Counted from the stretch's first letter, positions 45,256 through 58,959 are shown. The stretch: DNA of 64,000 nt from Galbula dea (GCA_013399015.1 VWZX01000031.1:248001-312000); one strand, 5' to 3'. The notes: a model not told the origin generated them from the sequence alone. Numbers and translations: made by a program.

Positions 45256-45384
45256 CTGTAAGAGAGGGCAGAAAGGCTCAGCCAAGAGCCTCCAAATGTT
45301 CAAGCCTGCAGTAAGCTACTCAAGCCAAGCCAGGAGCACAGACACACCACAGTCACCAGTCACACCCTGTCCTGCCAGCTAAAG

Positions 45385-45995
45385 CAGGGTCACCCACAGC
45401 AGCTTGCCCAGAGTCACCTCCAGCTGCCTTGGGAATCTCTCCACACAAGGAGACTCCACAACCTCTCTGGGCAGCCTGGGCCAGGGCTCTGCACCCTCAC
45501 ACCAAACAAGGTTCTCCTCCTGCTCAGCTGGAACCTTCTGGGTTTCAGTTTGTGCCCAGTGCCCTTTGGCCTGGCCCTGGGCACCACTCAGCAGAGTCTG
45601 GCCCCAGCCTTCAGCTGTTGCTCAGCATTGATCAGCTCCCCTGTGGGGCTGCTCTTGTCCAGGCTAAGCAGCCCCAGGGCTCTCAGCCTTTCCTCCTGCC
45701 AGAGATGCTGCAGTACCCTCAGCATCTTCCTGGGCTCTGCTGGACTCTCTCCAACAGTTCCTTGTCTCTCTTGAAGTGGGGATCCCAGAACTGGACCCAA
45801 CATTCCAGATGTGACCTCACCAGGGCAGAGCAGAGAGGGAGGAGAACCTCCCTCGACCTTCTGGTCACACTCTTCTTAATACACCCCAGGAGACCATTGG
45901 CCTTCTTGGCTACAAGAGCACATTGGTGGCTCACAGTGAACCTGCTGCACACATGACCAGGCAACCTTCCTCCTACCACACCACCCCAAAAGCCC
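45385..45995 (-). mobile_element. CR1 retrotransposon lacking its 3' end
   Basis: Palindrome-ended subfamily by its body (CAGGGTCACCCACAGCAGCT, CTCAGCATTGATCAGCTCCC, TGGGCTCTGCTGGACTCTCT), but the last ~70 bp with the terminus are absent. It begins only 130 bp from the AUG-1 exon acceptor. Confidence 0.93.
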
Positions 45996-46742
45996 AGACG
46001 ACCTGCAATGGCTTCTGGCATTACAGCATCCTCCACCACCATTGCAGCTGGCACAAGAAATCTTCTGACAGTCAAAACTTGCATGTCCACCACACATTTT
46101 AACAAAATGTCTCTGAAAGAGGCCACAGATCCTCACCAGGAACTAAAAGCAGAGATATCAAAATATGATGAACCACACTGATGCTCTGCTCAGGATGGGA
46201 CTTATCAAACACACTGATCTGCAGAAGACAGGGGCTGAGCAGGCTTCAGAGTTCATGAGATCTTTGCACTGCACCCTGGAAAAATGTAAACCAAAAGAAG
46301 CTTCCCAACAACCTCCACGTGAGAGAGCAGATCTCTCCAGCCTGTGCCACTAAGCTGATGCAATGTTTATTTCAACTTTAGCCTGGCTTGTTGACACACA
46401 CACAAAAAAAGCTGGAAATCACATGAGAAGAATATCTATTTAAGGCCTAAAGAGGACCCAAAATAATCATGCTTTAGAGAGGATAGAACTAATCTTTGCA
46501 CGTTGCATCACATGCATCTGCAGCAATAAATTGCCAGTGCTTACACAGAGCAAATAGCATATAATCCAATATGCTTCTCAATCCCCAGCCCCAGCCTCCC
46601 AGGACCAAGGTTTCCTCCAAACACCTACTTGAAACAAAGAAATGTTTCCAGATGTCAACCCTTCCCCAGACACCTGCACTCAACAACTTCAGCTGAACTT
46701 CTGCTTGCCCATAAGGAGTGCTGGAGAGAGAAAAGCCTTCCT

Positions 46743-46855
46743 GCAGAATCGCAGCATGATTAAGGTTGGAAGAGGCCTCTAAGATCATCAAGTCCAACCC
46801 TTCACCCAACACACTATTTCACCCAAATCTGCACCAGAAGTCAGACCACCTGATC
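46743..46855 (-). mobile_element. CR1 3' fragment, second subfamily
   Basis: CAGAATCGCAGCATGATTAA, GGTTGGAAGAGGCCTCTAAG and ATCATCAAGTCCAACCCTTC; truncated after about 110 bp. Confidence 0.85.
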
Positions 46856-47089
46856 TTACCAGTCTAAGCTTCCCTCATGGCCAAAGAAAGAAGATTTCTT
46901 GGACACTGTTGATCTTCTCTTGGACTAGACATGTTCATGTCTAAGGATCCACAGATCGTTGTTGTTAACTAGAAAGATCAGATGAGCAACATGTTCCCTC
47001 TCCAGGGATGCTGCTGGTCCAGTTAGCCACACATGGCTCTGCCAGCAGTCACCATGCAGCCAATTCATGCTCTCAACAGCTCTCCAAAA

Positions 47090-47485
47090 AGCCCAAAAGC
47101 TTGAGAAGTGGCCAGTGGGAACCTCAGGAGGTGCAACAAGGACAAGTGCAAGGTCCTGCGCACAGATTGATGTAACCCCTGTATCAATCCAGGCTGGGGA
47201 TGAAGGGATGGAGAGCAGACCTGCAGAGGACTTGGGGGTACTGGTGGGGGAAAAGCTGGCCAGGAGCTGCCAATGTGTGCTCCCAGCCCAGGAGCCAACC
47301 CTGTCCTGGGCTGCATCCCCAGCAGCGTGGCCAGCAGGGCAGGGAGGGAACCATTCCAGGTCAGGTTGTTTGGAGCTCTGAGCAACCTGATCTAATTGAA
47401 GATGTCCCTGGTGACTGCAGGAGGGTTGGACTAGATGACCTGGAAAGGTAAAAGTCCCTTTCCACCCACAGCATTCCATGAACCC
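47090..47485 (+). mobile_element. CR1 retrotransposon with internal deletion
   Basis: CAACAAGGACAAGTGCAAGG, typical of an upstream CR1 section, continues to GCAGGGCAGGGAGGGAACC and jumps straight to the 3' part CCATTCCAGGTCAGGTTGTT, ending near CAGCATTCCATGAACC. Confidence 0.85.
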
Positions 47486-49109
47486 TCTAGAGATGCAGAA
47501 GGCTGTGCAGGGGGCCATGCCCTATACTCAACCAAACACACATCACCCCAAGCCCATGCTGCAGGACAGACTCACTGTGGCCAACTGCCAGGGCAGTTGA
47601 TGATCAGCACAGACAGAGCAGGATGAATGCACTGCAAACCCATCCCACCATGAAGACAGGACAACAGGGAGCTCCCTTTCACACCAGCTGCCAGAGCAGC
47701 TTGCTTTGCAGTTGCTTCCCACTGTGCTTGTTTTGAATAAATACATTTGTAGGAATCCTTATCAAGACACAACAAGAACACAGCAGCTCTTTGCTCTTAG
47801 AAAGAAAACAGCAGAATCAAGGCTCTCGAGATGATGACTGCAGGGAGGGCACCAGCTCTTATCAGTGGTGGTAAACAGGAGGAACAGTTCACAAACACAC
47901 ACTTCCTCTGGAGGTAGTTTTCTCTCTAAACACCAATAATTCTGCAACAAGAAATGTTTACTTGTTTGGATTTCAAAGGCACAGCCAGGAACCTCTCCCA
48001 CCAGGGGAAGGTGGCTCTCGGTGGCAACGAGCAGATGTCTCCACATCTTTCCTCCATTCCCTGGGAACCACCTCACAGCTTGGCCAGATGTCCTCAGCAT
48101 GGCTGGGGATGTAGAGATGGACACATCTGAGCCCTTCCCAGTAATCATTTCCTAGCAGCAGACAGCACCAGTAACTCACTGGGTGCAGGCAAGCACCCTG
48201 CCACAAGACCCAAGCGTGTTCTGTGCTGTGTGGGCTCAGGGCTGGTTCCCTCCCTTTGATGTTTGATGTTCAGAAATGGCTTCCTAAGCTCTCAACCAAC
48301 AACAAAGTGATCTGGGAGTGAGCAACATAACCAAGAGGCTGTATCATTGTCTCCAAAGCACCTCTGCTGCACAGAGATGTTTGCTAAGTGCTGGTTTGTT
48401 TCTGACACAAAGAGGGAGGCTCCTGCTCTGCTGCTCTTCAGCCTGGAGAAATCAGTGCCCTCAGCCAAACCCCACAAGACAACTCTCCACAATCTGCAGG
48501 TGCCTCAGGAGCTCCCTGGGCACTGGAGGAGGATGCTCTGCTCTTGTAGGAGCATTCTGCTCTAAGCTGCCATGCTTCTAAATGCTGGATTTGGGTGTTT
48601 TTTCAGGGGAAGAGGATGAGGGTTTGATGCCAGGAAGCCTGCAAAGGGCAGAACCCTCACAAGTCTAGTGTAGAGAAAGCATTTAATGCTGAGGAATAAG
48701 TAAGTGGCAGCAAAAGTTAGATATGATCTCACACAGATTTCAGAGTAAATCTCAACAGAACACAGTTCAAGTATGTGTTTAGATTTCAGACTGAAGTTTA
48801 AGAACATCCTATTCCAGACAAGACTCTACCAACATGAAGCAACCTGCAGAAAAGGTCATTGAGCACACCCAGAGCAGCCTGTGGGGAGAAGGCAGATAGG
48901 CTGCTTCTCCTCGAGGAGATCCACATCACAAGCTGACCTCCTCACCAACAGCACACCCCTTCACCAGCACCAGATCAGGCCCCAGAAGAGAAGCTGAACC
49001 TCCTAGTGTCCCCACAGCACCACTGGGGATGTCAGTGCTTCAGTGATGAAGGGAGAGCCTCACACATCTCTTCTTAAAAGCTAACAGCATCTCTGAACAC
49101 CAAACATCA

Positions 49110-49765
49110 CACAATCAGAGAAGTCCTTTGGTTGGGAGACACCTCTGAGATCAGCAAGTCCAACCATTAAGCAGCACCTCCAGGTCACCACCAAACCATG
49201 GCCCTCAGCACCACATCTCCACAGCTTTGAAACCTCTGCAGGGATGGTGACTCCACCACTGCCCTGGGCAGCCTGAGCTAAAGCCTAACCACTCTTCTAG
49301 TGAAGGAATTGTTCCCAGTGTCCAACCTAAACCTCCCCTGGGGCAACTAGGGCCATTTCCTCTTGGATTATAGTTTGTTCCTTAGGAGAAGAGACCAACC
49401 CCCACCTAGCTCCAACCTCCTGTCAGAGAGTTGGAGAGTGAGAAGGTCTCCCCTCAGCCTCCTCTTCTCCAGGCTAACCAACCCCAGTTCCCTCAGCTGC
49501 TCCTCACAACACTTGTGCTCTAGACCCTTTATCACCTTCCTTGCCCTTCTCTGGGCACATCCTTTGGCCTGCTGGCCACACTCTTCTTAATACAGCTCAC
49601 AAGACCATTTGACTTCTTGGCCACACGTGCAGATTGCTATCCACCAGCACTCCCAGGTCCTTCTCCTCACAGCTGCTTTCCAACCCCTAACCTCTCCTGG
49701 TCCATCAGTTATTCCTCCCTAGATGTAGGACCCTGCACTTGCCCTTGCTGAACTTCTTGCAGACA
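49110..49765 (-). mobile_element. CR1 retrotransposon, long copy, second subfamily
   Basis: AATCAGAGAAGTCCTTTGGT, CAGCAAGTCCAACCATTAAG, CAGCCTCCTCTTCTCCAGGC and ACCCTGCACTTGCCCTTGCT extend further 5' than most copies. Confidence 0.93.
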
Positions 49766-50087
49766 TCAAAAGAGAACCATCCCCCAAGCCAAGCTATTCC
49801 CCTTCTCCAGCCTGCACACATGCACAATGACTTCTCCAAGATGCAGGTTTCAGAGCAGCTCAACAGATCCCAACAGCTCTCTGCCAAGACTTCCAGCCTG
49901 GAGGATGCTGAATTCCCAGAAGGCTGTGATGAAGTGATGGTGTGTTAGCTCCCTGGGAACACCAAAGCTGCTCATTTAGGTTGTTAGAGAGGCTCAAAGA
50001 AACACTAATATTTGTATATGCTATCACTGTCTCCTGCCTGTCACCATGCTCCAGCCTCTCTTATTTATGCACACAAATAAGTGTATC

Positions 50088-50550
50088 ACAGAATCACAGA
50101 GCATTCTGAGCTGGAAGGAACCCCCAAGGATCATCAAGCCCAGCTCCTGGTCCTGCACAGGACACCACAAAAATCACCCCATGTGCCTGAGAGCATTATC
50201 CAAGTGCTGCTTGAACTCTGTCAGGCTTGATGCTGTGACCACTTCCCTGGGGAGGTTGTTCCAGACCCCAACCACTCTTTGGGTAAAAGACCTTTTTCTG
50301 ATCTCTAACCTGAACCTCCCCTGACCCAACTTCATCTCCTTTCCTCTAGTCCTGTCACTATCCACAGGAGTGAAGAGATCAGTCCCTGCCCCTCTGCAAC
50401 CCCTCAGGAGGATGTTGATGACAGCAATGAGGTCTCTTCTCAGTCTCCTCTTCTCCAGGCTGAACAGAGCAAGAGACCTCAGCCAGTCCTCATAAGGCTT
50501 CCCCTCCAGGCCCTTCACCACCTTCAGAGCCCTGCTCTGGATGCTTCAGA
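50088..50550 (-). mobile_element. CR1 retrotransposon, third subfamily
   Basis: CACAGAATCACAGAGCATTC, AAGGATCATCAAGCCCAGCT, TTCCAGACCCCAACCACTCT and CTCCTCTTCTCCAGGCTGAA. It shares its diagnostic blocks with the copy at 56.2 kb. Confidence 0.93.
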
Positions 50551-52189
50551 TCTTGTAGGAAGAGTAAAATCTAACTTACTCCTTGCTTGCAAGCCTGGAG
50601 AAACAAATTATGGCTGTGGCATAACTGACTGAATTGTCAGTGGTTTAGTGTTTGAGAGAGAGAAGAAAAAGGACTGACAGAGGGAAGGTTCCCTTCTGGG
50701 AAAGAAACCATGTACACAGCGATGCCCAACACCAGGTAAGGGTGGTGATGCTGCTGGAACAAACTGTCTTGACCTTCCCACTCTGTGGCCTCACCAGACA
50801 CTACTGCTACAGTCAGAGCTGGAGCCAAGGATAAGAGAGGAATTTCTGCTCAAAATAGGCAAAAAAATCCAACAGCTTCAGCACCAGCGTGGGTTTTGAA
50901 CTGCCTGCCTCCCATTTCTGTGTGTGTGAGGAGCACACAATCCACCAGGGAAACTCCACAGAAAGAGGCAGCACAAGCTGAGAATTCAAGGGGGTTTTTT
51001 TGTGCAACAAACCTCTGTCTGTGGGTGGGAGAGGAGGAAACTGCAACAGAGCAGGAGCAGGACTGGCCCCACGCGTGGGTTCCAGTCACGTACCCTGCAC
51101 GTGATCTCTACTACAGCTAAAAACACCCCAGCAGGGAGCTGCTGCTTTGGGAGATTTTCAACAGCAGCAGAAATTCAGATGCACTCAATTTCTCCAGAAG
51201 AAACTTGAAAATCCTGGAAGGCAGCAGAACCTTTTGGCATTGATTTCATATATATATTATCTTAGAGGAATAATTAGCACTGCCACTTTATAACCCTGTT
51301 AGGATTAACACAGATCAGCTTTTTGTGCTGGTACTTTTGGGTCAGGAACAAAAGGGCTGCTGCTGCTCAGCTGACAACTCTGCTTTACCCAGAGGGTAAC
51401 AGGAGACTTCATCAACCAGAGGGAAAAGAAACCACCCAACACAACACAGATGGCACACTACAACCACTCAGATTTAATTCTCACTGGAGCAGCCCTGGTA
51501 ATCTACTGTACACAGGCAGCACCCTGCCCCTCGTTCACCTCCTGCTATCCCACAGCTTTCCTATTTAAATGAGGGCAAAAAATAGTAGCTCACCATCTGC
51601 TGAAAGCAAATCATTTATGTCAAAATGAGGACTGGGCTTATAAAATGACCTAACTAAATAGAGCAGTAAGTGCATTACAAGCAAAGGCAGCTGGGAGCTC
51701 CTCCCCTCTATCCTCAGAAATCCTCCTGGATGCTACACAATTCCTCATGCAGGAATTAGGGAGTTTTTGCTCATCAGTAAAGCACTGAAATTTGAATGAG
51801 AACATGTACTTGTCACTAGAGTCTTGTCTACAGCAATGGGTCTGGAAAAGTTGTCCATGTGGGAGCTGCTAGGAAAACTCACTTGAACTGGGAGCAGTTG
51901 GACCTGGAACAGAGCCATGGGGAAGGCACACAACCAGGCTGCCAGCAAAACAAAGCTGCTCAGAGAAGATCCCTTCTCCTGCACATCAGTAGTTTGCTAA
52001 AAGCACTAAGAAAAATCATCAGTTTAATACAAGTGTTGCTTCCTCTCCTGTAGCATGCAGCAGAAACAGCCCTTGGGGCTCCCTTCAACAGCCAGAGCAG
52101 AACCAACACCACTTTGCTTGAGTGCCCAGTGCCTGCTGAAGCTTTCCCTCCCCAGAAACAAGGCTCCAAAGCACCTGAGCACAGCAAAC

Positions 52190-52435
52190 TCTCATGCACC
52201 AGGGGAGGTTCAGATTAGGCATTAAGAAAAATTTCTTCCCCAAGAGCATTATCAGGCATTGGCCCAGGCTGCCCAGGGCAGTGCTGGAGTCACCATCCCT
52301 GGAGGGGTTCAAAAACAGCTGGATGTTGTACTTGGGGACATGGTTTAGTGGTGGCCTGGTAGTGTTAGAGTAACAGTTGGACTCCATGATCTCAGAGGTC
52401 TTTCCCAAGCATAGCAATTCCATAAGTCTGTGATG
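52190..52435 (+). mobile_element. CR1 retrotransposon, 3' part
   Basis: CATGCACCAGGGGAGGTTCA, GGCCCAGGCTGCCCAGGGCA and AGCAATTCCATAAGTCTGTG; second subfamily in plus orientation. Confidence 0.92.
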
Positions 52436-53289
52436 GTGAGCTCAGTCTCACAGGCAGCACTCACCCCAAAACCCTCCCTTGCAGAAGGAGCTGGTACCTG
52501 CCCAACCACACCGAGGGAGGGAGGGATCCCTGGCAGCCACCCCACCCCCAGACAGCTCTGGCACCTGTGTTTGGCAGAAAGCATCCCTTGGGGCTGCAGA
52601 GGCAGGGAGCAAGGGGAGCCCAGCATGCACAGAACAAGGCAGGCACCAAAAATCTCTGCAAAGAGAGGCAGCAGGAACAGAACAGCTCCACTGGGCACCA
52701 GGAAGCACAGCCAAAGATCTTCACAGGCTTCCTGCCAGCAGGTGACTCCATCATGACACTTCTGGCTTTGCTCTGAAGGAATACCAAGGGTGGTGATGAC
52801 AGCAAAACAAGAGATGCTGCCATGTGACAGGAGCCTCCTTCCTCCAGCAGCAAGCAACAGTTCAACAGAAGTAAGCAAGAGATCTCAGTCAACTTGAACA
52901 GGAGGATTTTTCTCCATGCATTATTCATAAGGGTTTGGGTTTGGTTTTTTTTCCCTGCCTGAACACAGATGTGTTTACTCACACTGTGCTTCATTTACAC
53001 TCAAGGTTTAACATAACAGGGCTCATTTTCCTTCCTTGCAGTTTTTCAAGCACAGGGGTAAAGTGCTTTCTGCTTTTGTCATTTTCCCTTTGGCTGTTTC
53101 CAAACCAAAGCTATAATTAGAACCCAAGAGGGACCTGCATGCTCCTTTGATAAAAGAGCTGCCTGCTAGATAAATACCAGCCCTGCACACACACACTGAG
53201 GCACCTGCCAAGGACCTACTGCTGCAGCACCAAGAGCCAGGAGGATGTCTGATGCTGAAACTTCCTAACAGGATCCACTGCCTGCTGCT

Positions 53290-53530
53290 GCTCTGCGTGG
53301 GCTGGTCCTCTGCTGGCTGCTGGGGACATCACACTAGGGATATGGGCTGTTCCTCTGGCTGCTGGGGACATCACACTAGGGACACAGGCTGTTCCTCTGC
53401 TGCATGCTGGGGACATCACACTGGGGACACCACACAAGGGATATGGGCTGTTCTTCAGCTGTGTGCTAGGGACACCACACTGGGGACATGTGCTGCTCTT
53501 CTGCTGCATGCTGAGGACATCAGACTGAAC
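53290..53530. repeat. Short minisatellite, ~42-48-bp units
   Basis: The motif TGCTGGGGACATCACACT recurs four to five times with GGGCTGTTCCTCTG between copies. Diverged, with variable unit length. Confidence 0.85.
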
Positions 53531-56204
53531 CCCTTGACTGGTGCTTACCTGGCTGCATGCCATGTGCATCCATCCAAGTGCCTCCAGTACATCTGCCACC
53601 CCCCAGCACCACACCCCCTGGCACCACACCCCCAGTTCATTCAAACCAAGCCAGCATACAGCTGTTTCTATGTTGTTAGCAGCACAAAAAGTGCACAACA
53701 GTGAAACTGTCCAAGCAGGGCTGGCATGGCCTGAGTCATGCTGGGCTTGCCCACCACCAAGCCCAGGTAAAGTCTACCTGAAAGCATCCTCAGGCTAGGC
53801 CTTAAGTATCCACCACCCTGGAACAACCCAATCCAGCCCCACCATGGCCATGGCCACCGACTCTAGAGACACAGCTGCACAACTGCAAAAGCTAGAACAA
53901 GCCCAGGGTGAGTGAGTCAGCTGGCAGGGAGGTTTGCAAAGCTGAGTTTCACTGGGTGGGTACATACCACCACAAGTATCATACACCCAAGCAAGAGGAA
54001 GGCTTTGTTTCAGGAAGCTGCCACCCTTCAGCAGTCTCCCTTTTCTAAAGCCTCCTCCTTTCAGGGCTCAGCATCACACTCAGCAACTCCAGAACAGGGA
54101 AGGAGGAGGAATCTGTTTCCACCATAAACCTTGAGCTGTATAGTCCCAGTATCAGAGAAAGAATCCAACCTTCAGCCATTTGAAACTCGACCACACAGCT
54201 TAGCTCTAGAAACCACCAAGCTAATTAAAGTCCCCCAACAAAAGCAGAAGAGCCTGCAGAAGCACAACTCCCACAAGCCCTCTTCAAGCTGGCTGCAGGT
54301 CCCCAAGGCACACAGCAAAGGGGAATGCAAAGTGGGATGCAGACCCCAGCCAGCTGCTGACCTTGCCTGAAGACCAGGAACAGCAAAGCATCTTCTGCTG
54401 GCACTGTGCACAGAAGGGAGGCAGGGAGCAGGGAGACACCTGCTCCAGAAAGCTCCTCTCTCTCTCTTTTTTTTTTTCCCTGCCTTTTTTTTATTGTTGT
54501 TCTTTAAATAATTCAAACTCTGCACCATTCCCAGAAAAGCATCCCATGGGGACAATCCCACTGCACAACTCTGGGCTCCTGCCTGGGCCCAAGGACAACA
54601 GGCAAACACTCAGCAGCATTTAAAGCCTAGGTACAAGCACATTCTCAACCAGACCTGGTCCCCAGGACATCAGCAGGCAGGGCTGCAAAGCAATCGTTCA
54701 GATGTTTTGCCAAACACTCACACCCAGGAGACAGATGCTGTTTGTAAAGCCTCCAGGGGTTGACTCAGTTTGCTTGGGGACAAACTCAAGTGCCACGAGG
54801 CCCCCAGAAGGACACTGTCCCAATGAGTGCTACATGAGGTATTACAGAACACTGCATGTCCCAGTCACACACCTGGACACTTAACACCACCTTCCCAGGG
54901 ATGCTTTCCTCCCACCTTTCCTGTACATGATGCTCAGTGACCCCAAAGTCATCCTCCCCCCTAGGGTGGCTTCACAAGCTGGAGATCAGAGGAGAAGAAG
55001 GTTCCTGGAAAACCCATGCAGAGGGTGCAGCTCTGGCAGCACTTCAGGGACCCTGCACCCACACAGCACCAACACCTGCCTGCAGTCAAACAGGCAATGG
55101 CAGATCATTGTGCCAGGACCAGTGACACATCCTCAGCAGCAGTCCCCATCCCATGACAAAGCAGCTCTCCTCTCACCAAGGGAAAGGACAAGCCCACACT
55201 GAGCACAGCTTCCTAACATTTCCAGTACACAACGTCCACTATCCCAGATGGGAAACAACACTGCCCTTTTTCTGCATGCAAAAGCACCTCAAGGTCCTGC
55301 CCTGTATCCAACACCTCAGACACCCAGCTTGCTTCTGCTTCTATCCAACAAGATCCCACCTCACTGTCTCAAACAACTAAATGTACATGGAGATGGTGGG
55401 GAGACACCAGGACATCAACCCACCATGGGGTGACAGGACTATGACCTCCCTGAGGCTGCATCCTAGCACGGCTGGCAGGGGATCCATCCCCTCCAGGAAC
55501 AGAAACCAAGCAGGAGGGAATGCAAAGCAGCTATTCAATATGATCCTGGGAGCTCAGCAGTTAATTAGGCACAAATTAGAGCAGTTTAGTGCTGTCACCA
55601 CCTCCCCAGAGCTGCTCCTGTCGGTACCTGGTGGGGCTGCAGCAGAACCACCGGACCCAAGACTTGGCCTCTCAGCCATTTCCACCAGTCTGCCTGTTTG
55701 TTTTTTCCACCCAGCAGTGAAATCAGGCAGCTTTAGTTTTTAATTCCTTTAATTAGGGGTGTGCAGCAGCCTTCATTCCTTAATTACATCCATTGACACA
55801 TCTGATGCAACACATTTACAAACAACCATTTTCACTGGAGATGGCTTTGAATCAAAATTGGCATCTCTCCCACACTGCCTGTGCTGTGCCTCTGACAAGG
55901 AGAAGACCCAGCCAGCCTCTCTGGGTGCTTTAACTCCTGCAACCTGCCTCTCTGGGTGCTGGAACTCCTGCACAGCTCAGAAATGTGCCTTCCATTAACT
56001 CATCACCTGTTCCTCTGGCAGGACTGAAGCACGAGGTGATGACAGTGCTGAGAAACCCCTGGTGTCTGCATGGAGCTGCAGTGGGAGTGCAGTTAGCAAA
56101 AGTTGGCAGCTAAAAAGTTACCATTTCAGGGGATCCTCTCCAAACTGCCTCATGGCTGGAGGGATGATGCCTCCATGCCTAACCTGGTTCTTTTCACAGT
56201 ATCT

Positions 56205-56475
56205 ACTGAGCTGGAAGGGACCCAGACACACTAGGATCATCAAGCCCAGCTCCTGGCCCTGCACAAGACATCCCAAGAATCACACCACGTGCCTGAGAGC
56301 TTTGTCCAAATGCTTCTTGAGCTCTGTCAAGCTTGGTGCTGAGACTACTTCCCTGGGAAGGCTGTTCCAGACCCCAACCACCCTCTGGGTGAAAAACCTC
56401 TTCCCAATCTCTAACCTGAACCTCCCCTGACTCAACTTCATCCCCTTCCCCTGGTCCTATTGCTGTCCACTAAAC
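56205..56475 (-). mobile_element. CR1 retrotransposon, third subfamily
   Basis: GAGCTGGAAGGGACCCAGAC, GGATCATCAAGCCCAGCTCC and TTCCAGACCCCAACCACCCT. The extreme 3' terminus is decayed. Confidence 0.92.
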
Positions 56476-58959
56476 TGAGATGATCACCCAGAGATTTTGG
56501 TCCCTTTCCTTTGGGTAGCTCACTTAAAGGCACCCAACAGCCTGCTTCATTGTAGCTGCTCAGCTGTGAGAAATCCCTTTGATCCACTGGGAGAGCAAAC
56601 ACCCAGTGAGCACTTTATTACCACCACTTCTGCTGCCAAACCCAAATAATGACACTGACACCTTCTGCCTGCCCACAGAGCCATTAGTGTTCTCCCAGGG
56701 GGTGTTTGTGTTTGCTCTGCCTTTGAATCACCACCCCGGACTCCATCCTAAGGCACTAATAGCTCACCAGGATGCAGCAGCTGAGCTCCAGCCTGCAGCC
56801 CATCCTATCATGATAGGAAAGAGTAAGCAGGGTATTAAATATCATCTTGGGAGGAAGGGAGAGCATTGGTTTAAAGAAGGAAGATAACATGGCATTGTGA
56901 GGGGTTCTCTTCACTGCTGAAGACCCAAGTGAGCATCCTCACTGATCCTCTCTGCTCAGCTCTTGCCCCAATCCCCCTGCTCACAGTCACTGCAATCATC
57001 TGCATGGAGGAAATGTGTCCAAATGGTGCCTTCTTCAAACTACAGAAAGGAAAGGAAGCTGTGTTTCAGGGAGGGGGTCAGAAACATGCTTTGCACCCAC
57101 ATTACAGAGGCTGTTTGCTTCTAGTTTTGGTTGCTGCCTTCCTCTCTGCCCTCAGGGGCTAGGATGGGAAGGGGTTTGTAGGTTTGGACGTCACTGATCA
57201 AACACTAACACTGTGAGCAGTTCTCAAGAGGTATTTTTCATTTCTTCAACTTTCACCTTTGCCATCCAGCACCCTAGGAGAGGACAACATTAGTGCTGAG
57301 TCTCATACAGGTGTTCCTGGATGGCTCCTGTGTTTCTGAACAACACAGGGCAGGACCTTCCTCTGCAGCCACCCTTAACCCTGCTGATCCAAACACCACT
57401 CAGTCCATTCTGTGTGCTGCTCCATGAACAAGATGCACTGCAAGGATCTCTCCCACCCTTCTATCCAGCTGCACAAGACCTGCTCTCCCCTCCCTACCCC
57501 AGTGATCCCCTCCTATCTTCTCCCCACTCCCAGGAGTACCCAGGTCCCCCCTTCCCAACCTGCTCACAACTTCTCCCCATAGACCTTTCAACCTTCTCCC
57601 TTTCAGCTGCCATTAAAGGCTGCACCAGGAGAAGCTTAACATCCCTGAAGGCATTAACTAGAGCCTGAGCATAAAGACAGGCAGGGAGAACTAAGGGAAA
57701 CCAGAGCATCAATTTGACCTTGCAAAACAACTTTCTCCAGTCCCATCAGTGCTGACACCCACCACCAGTGATGATACCAACACCCACCACCAGTACTGAA
57801 AGCCCCCACTGGTGCCAATGCCCATCACTAGTGCCAACAGCCACCACCAGGGCACAGCCACTACACTGCCAGCCACCCCACAGCTGAGAAGACAACAGCA
57901 AACACCTCACCACTTTTTAAACACTGCAATGTTATAAAAGAAATGAAGAGCCCTGCAAAAAAAAGTATTACCATAAATATTTCCCTGCATAAAACTCATG
58001 CAGGGAAGAGCAAGCAGCTGGTTTAAGGGCTCCCTGTTAAAATTTACTGTAGCCAAGGCTAGTGCTGCTTTCTGGGCAAGCTGCTGGCCTTGTGTACACA
58101 ATTCCACACCCCACTGATACTTATTTTACAAGTCAGGTCTCAGAATAATCTTTACACCCCCAAGCAACACACAGGCAGTCTGAGTAACTGCATGTTTTTT
58201 TGGAGAAGCTTTGCTTATTTTTCCCTTTCTTTTCTATTTAAATCCCACTTGTGCTATTGCCTCATGCACAGCTGAAGCCTCATCCAGCTGAAAGCTCCAC
58301 AGAGTCAGTGAGCCTCAACAGAGCACCAAAACCACCCAGAAATTATAATATAAACCTTATTATCCTCAGTATTTTGGACTCAAAAGCTACTGGTCCTGTC
58401 CAGCACCCAGTACCCAAGACTGAATGAAGAGCCCCAGCTCAAATGATGCTGCAAAAGGGCTGTGAGTCCCAGAGCCACAAGCCCAGACAAGTGAGCTCCT
58501 CTTTTCACTGGGCTGCTGACAGCAGGAGCCATACAACAATATTGCTGAAATCCACATTGATGCAGCACAAGGGAATAAAATGCCACACAAATCCTCTTTT
58601 CTGCAAGCTCTATCAATATCATTGTTCAGGCTAAAACTGCCATGAGAAGACCCTTCAAATGAGGCCAGGCTGAAAGAGTGGAGAGAGCAAAAAGCACTGG
58701 TGAGCTCACCCAGGCTCCCTGGCCAGGAGGTTCATGCCAAAGCAGCTCTTTACTCCTCCAATAAATATATTCTCTAAGCATCTCCTCTGCAATTCCTTCA
58801 GGTTCTCTTTACCTAGACACAAACTGAAGGTAGAAGTTTGCCTGTTCCTCTGTAAATGAAAACCATCAACACACAAATGAGGTCTGAGTGGGGTTCAGCT
58901 CCCTCCCAGACACTTTCTCACTGGTGGAAGCTGTTAGCAGGGCACTGCAGAGAAGGAGA

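Noticed and set aside
53216..53704. Open frames on both strands with CSSGCWGHHT-type or VPSVMSPA-type repeats
   Set aside because: Explained by the tandem repeat unit at 53.3 kb.
57745..57850. CCACCACCAGT-rich stretch as a tandem repeat
   Set aside because: Units are irregular and short; simple-sequence bias rather than a defined repeat.
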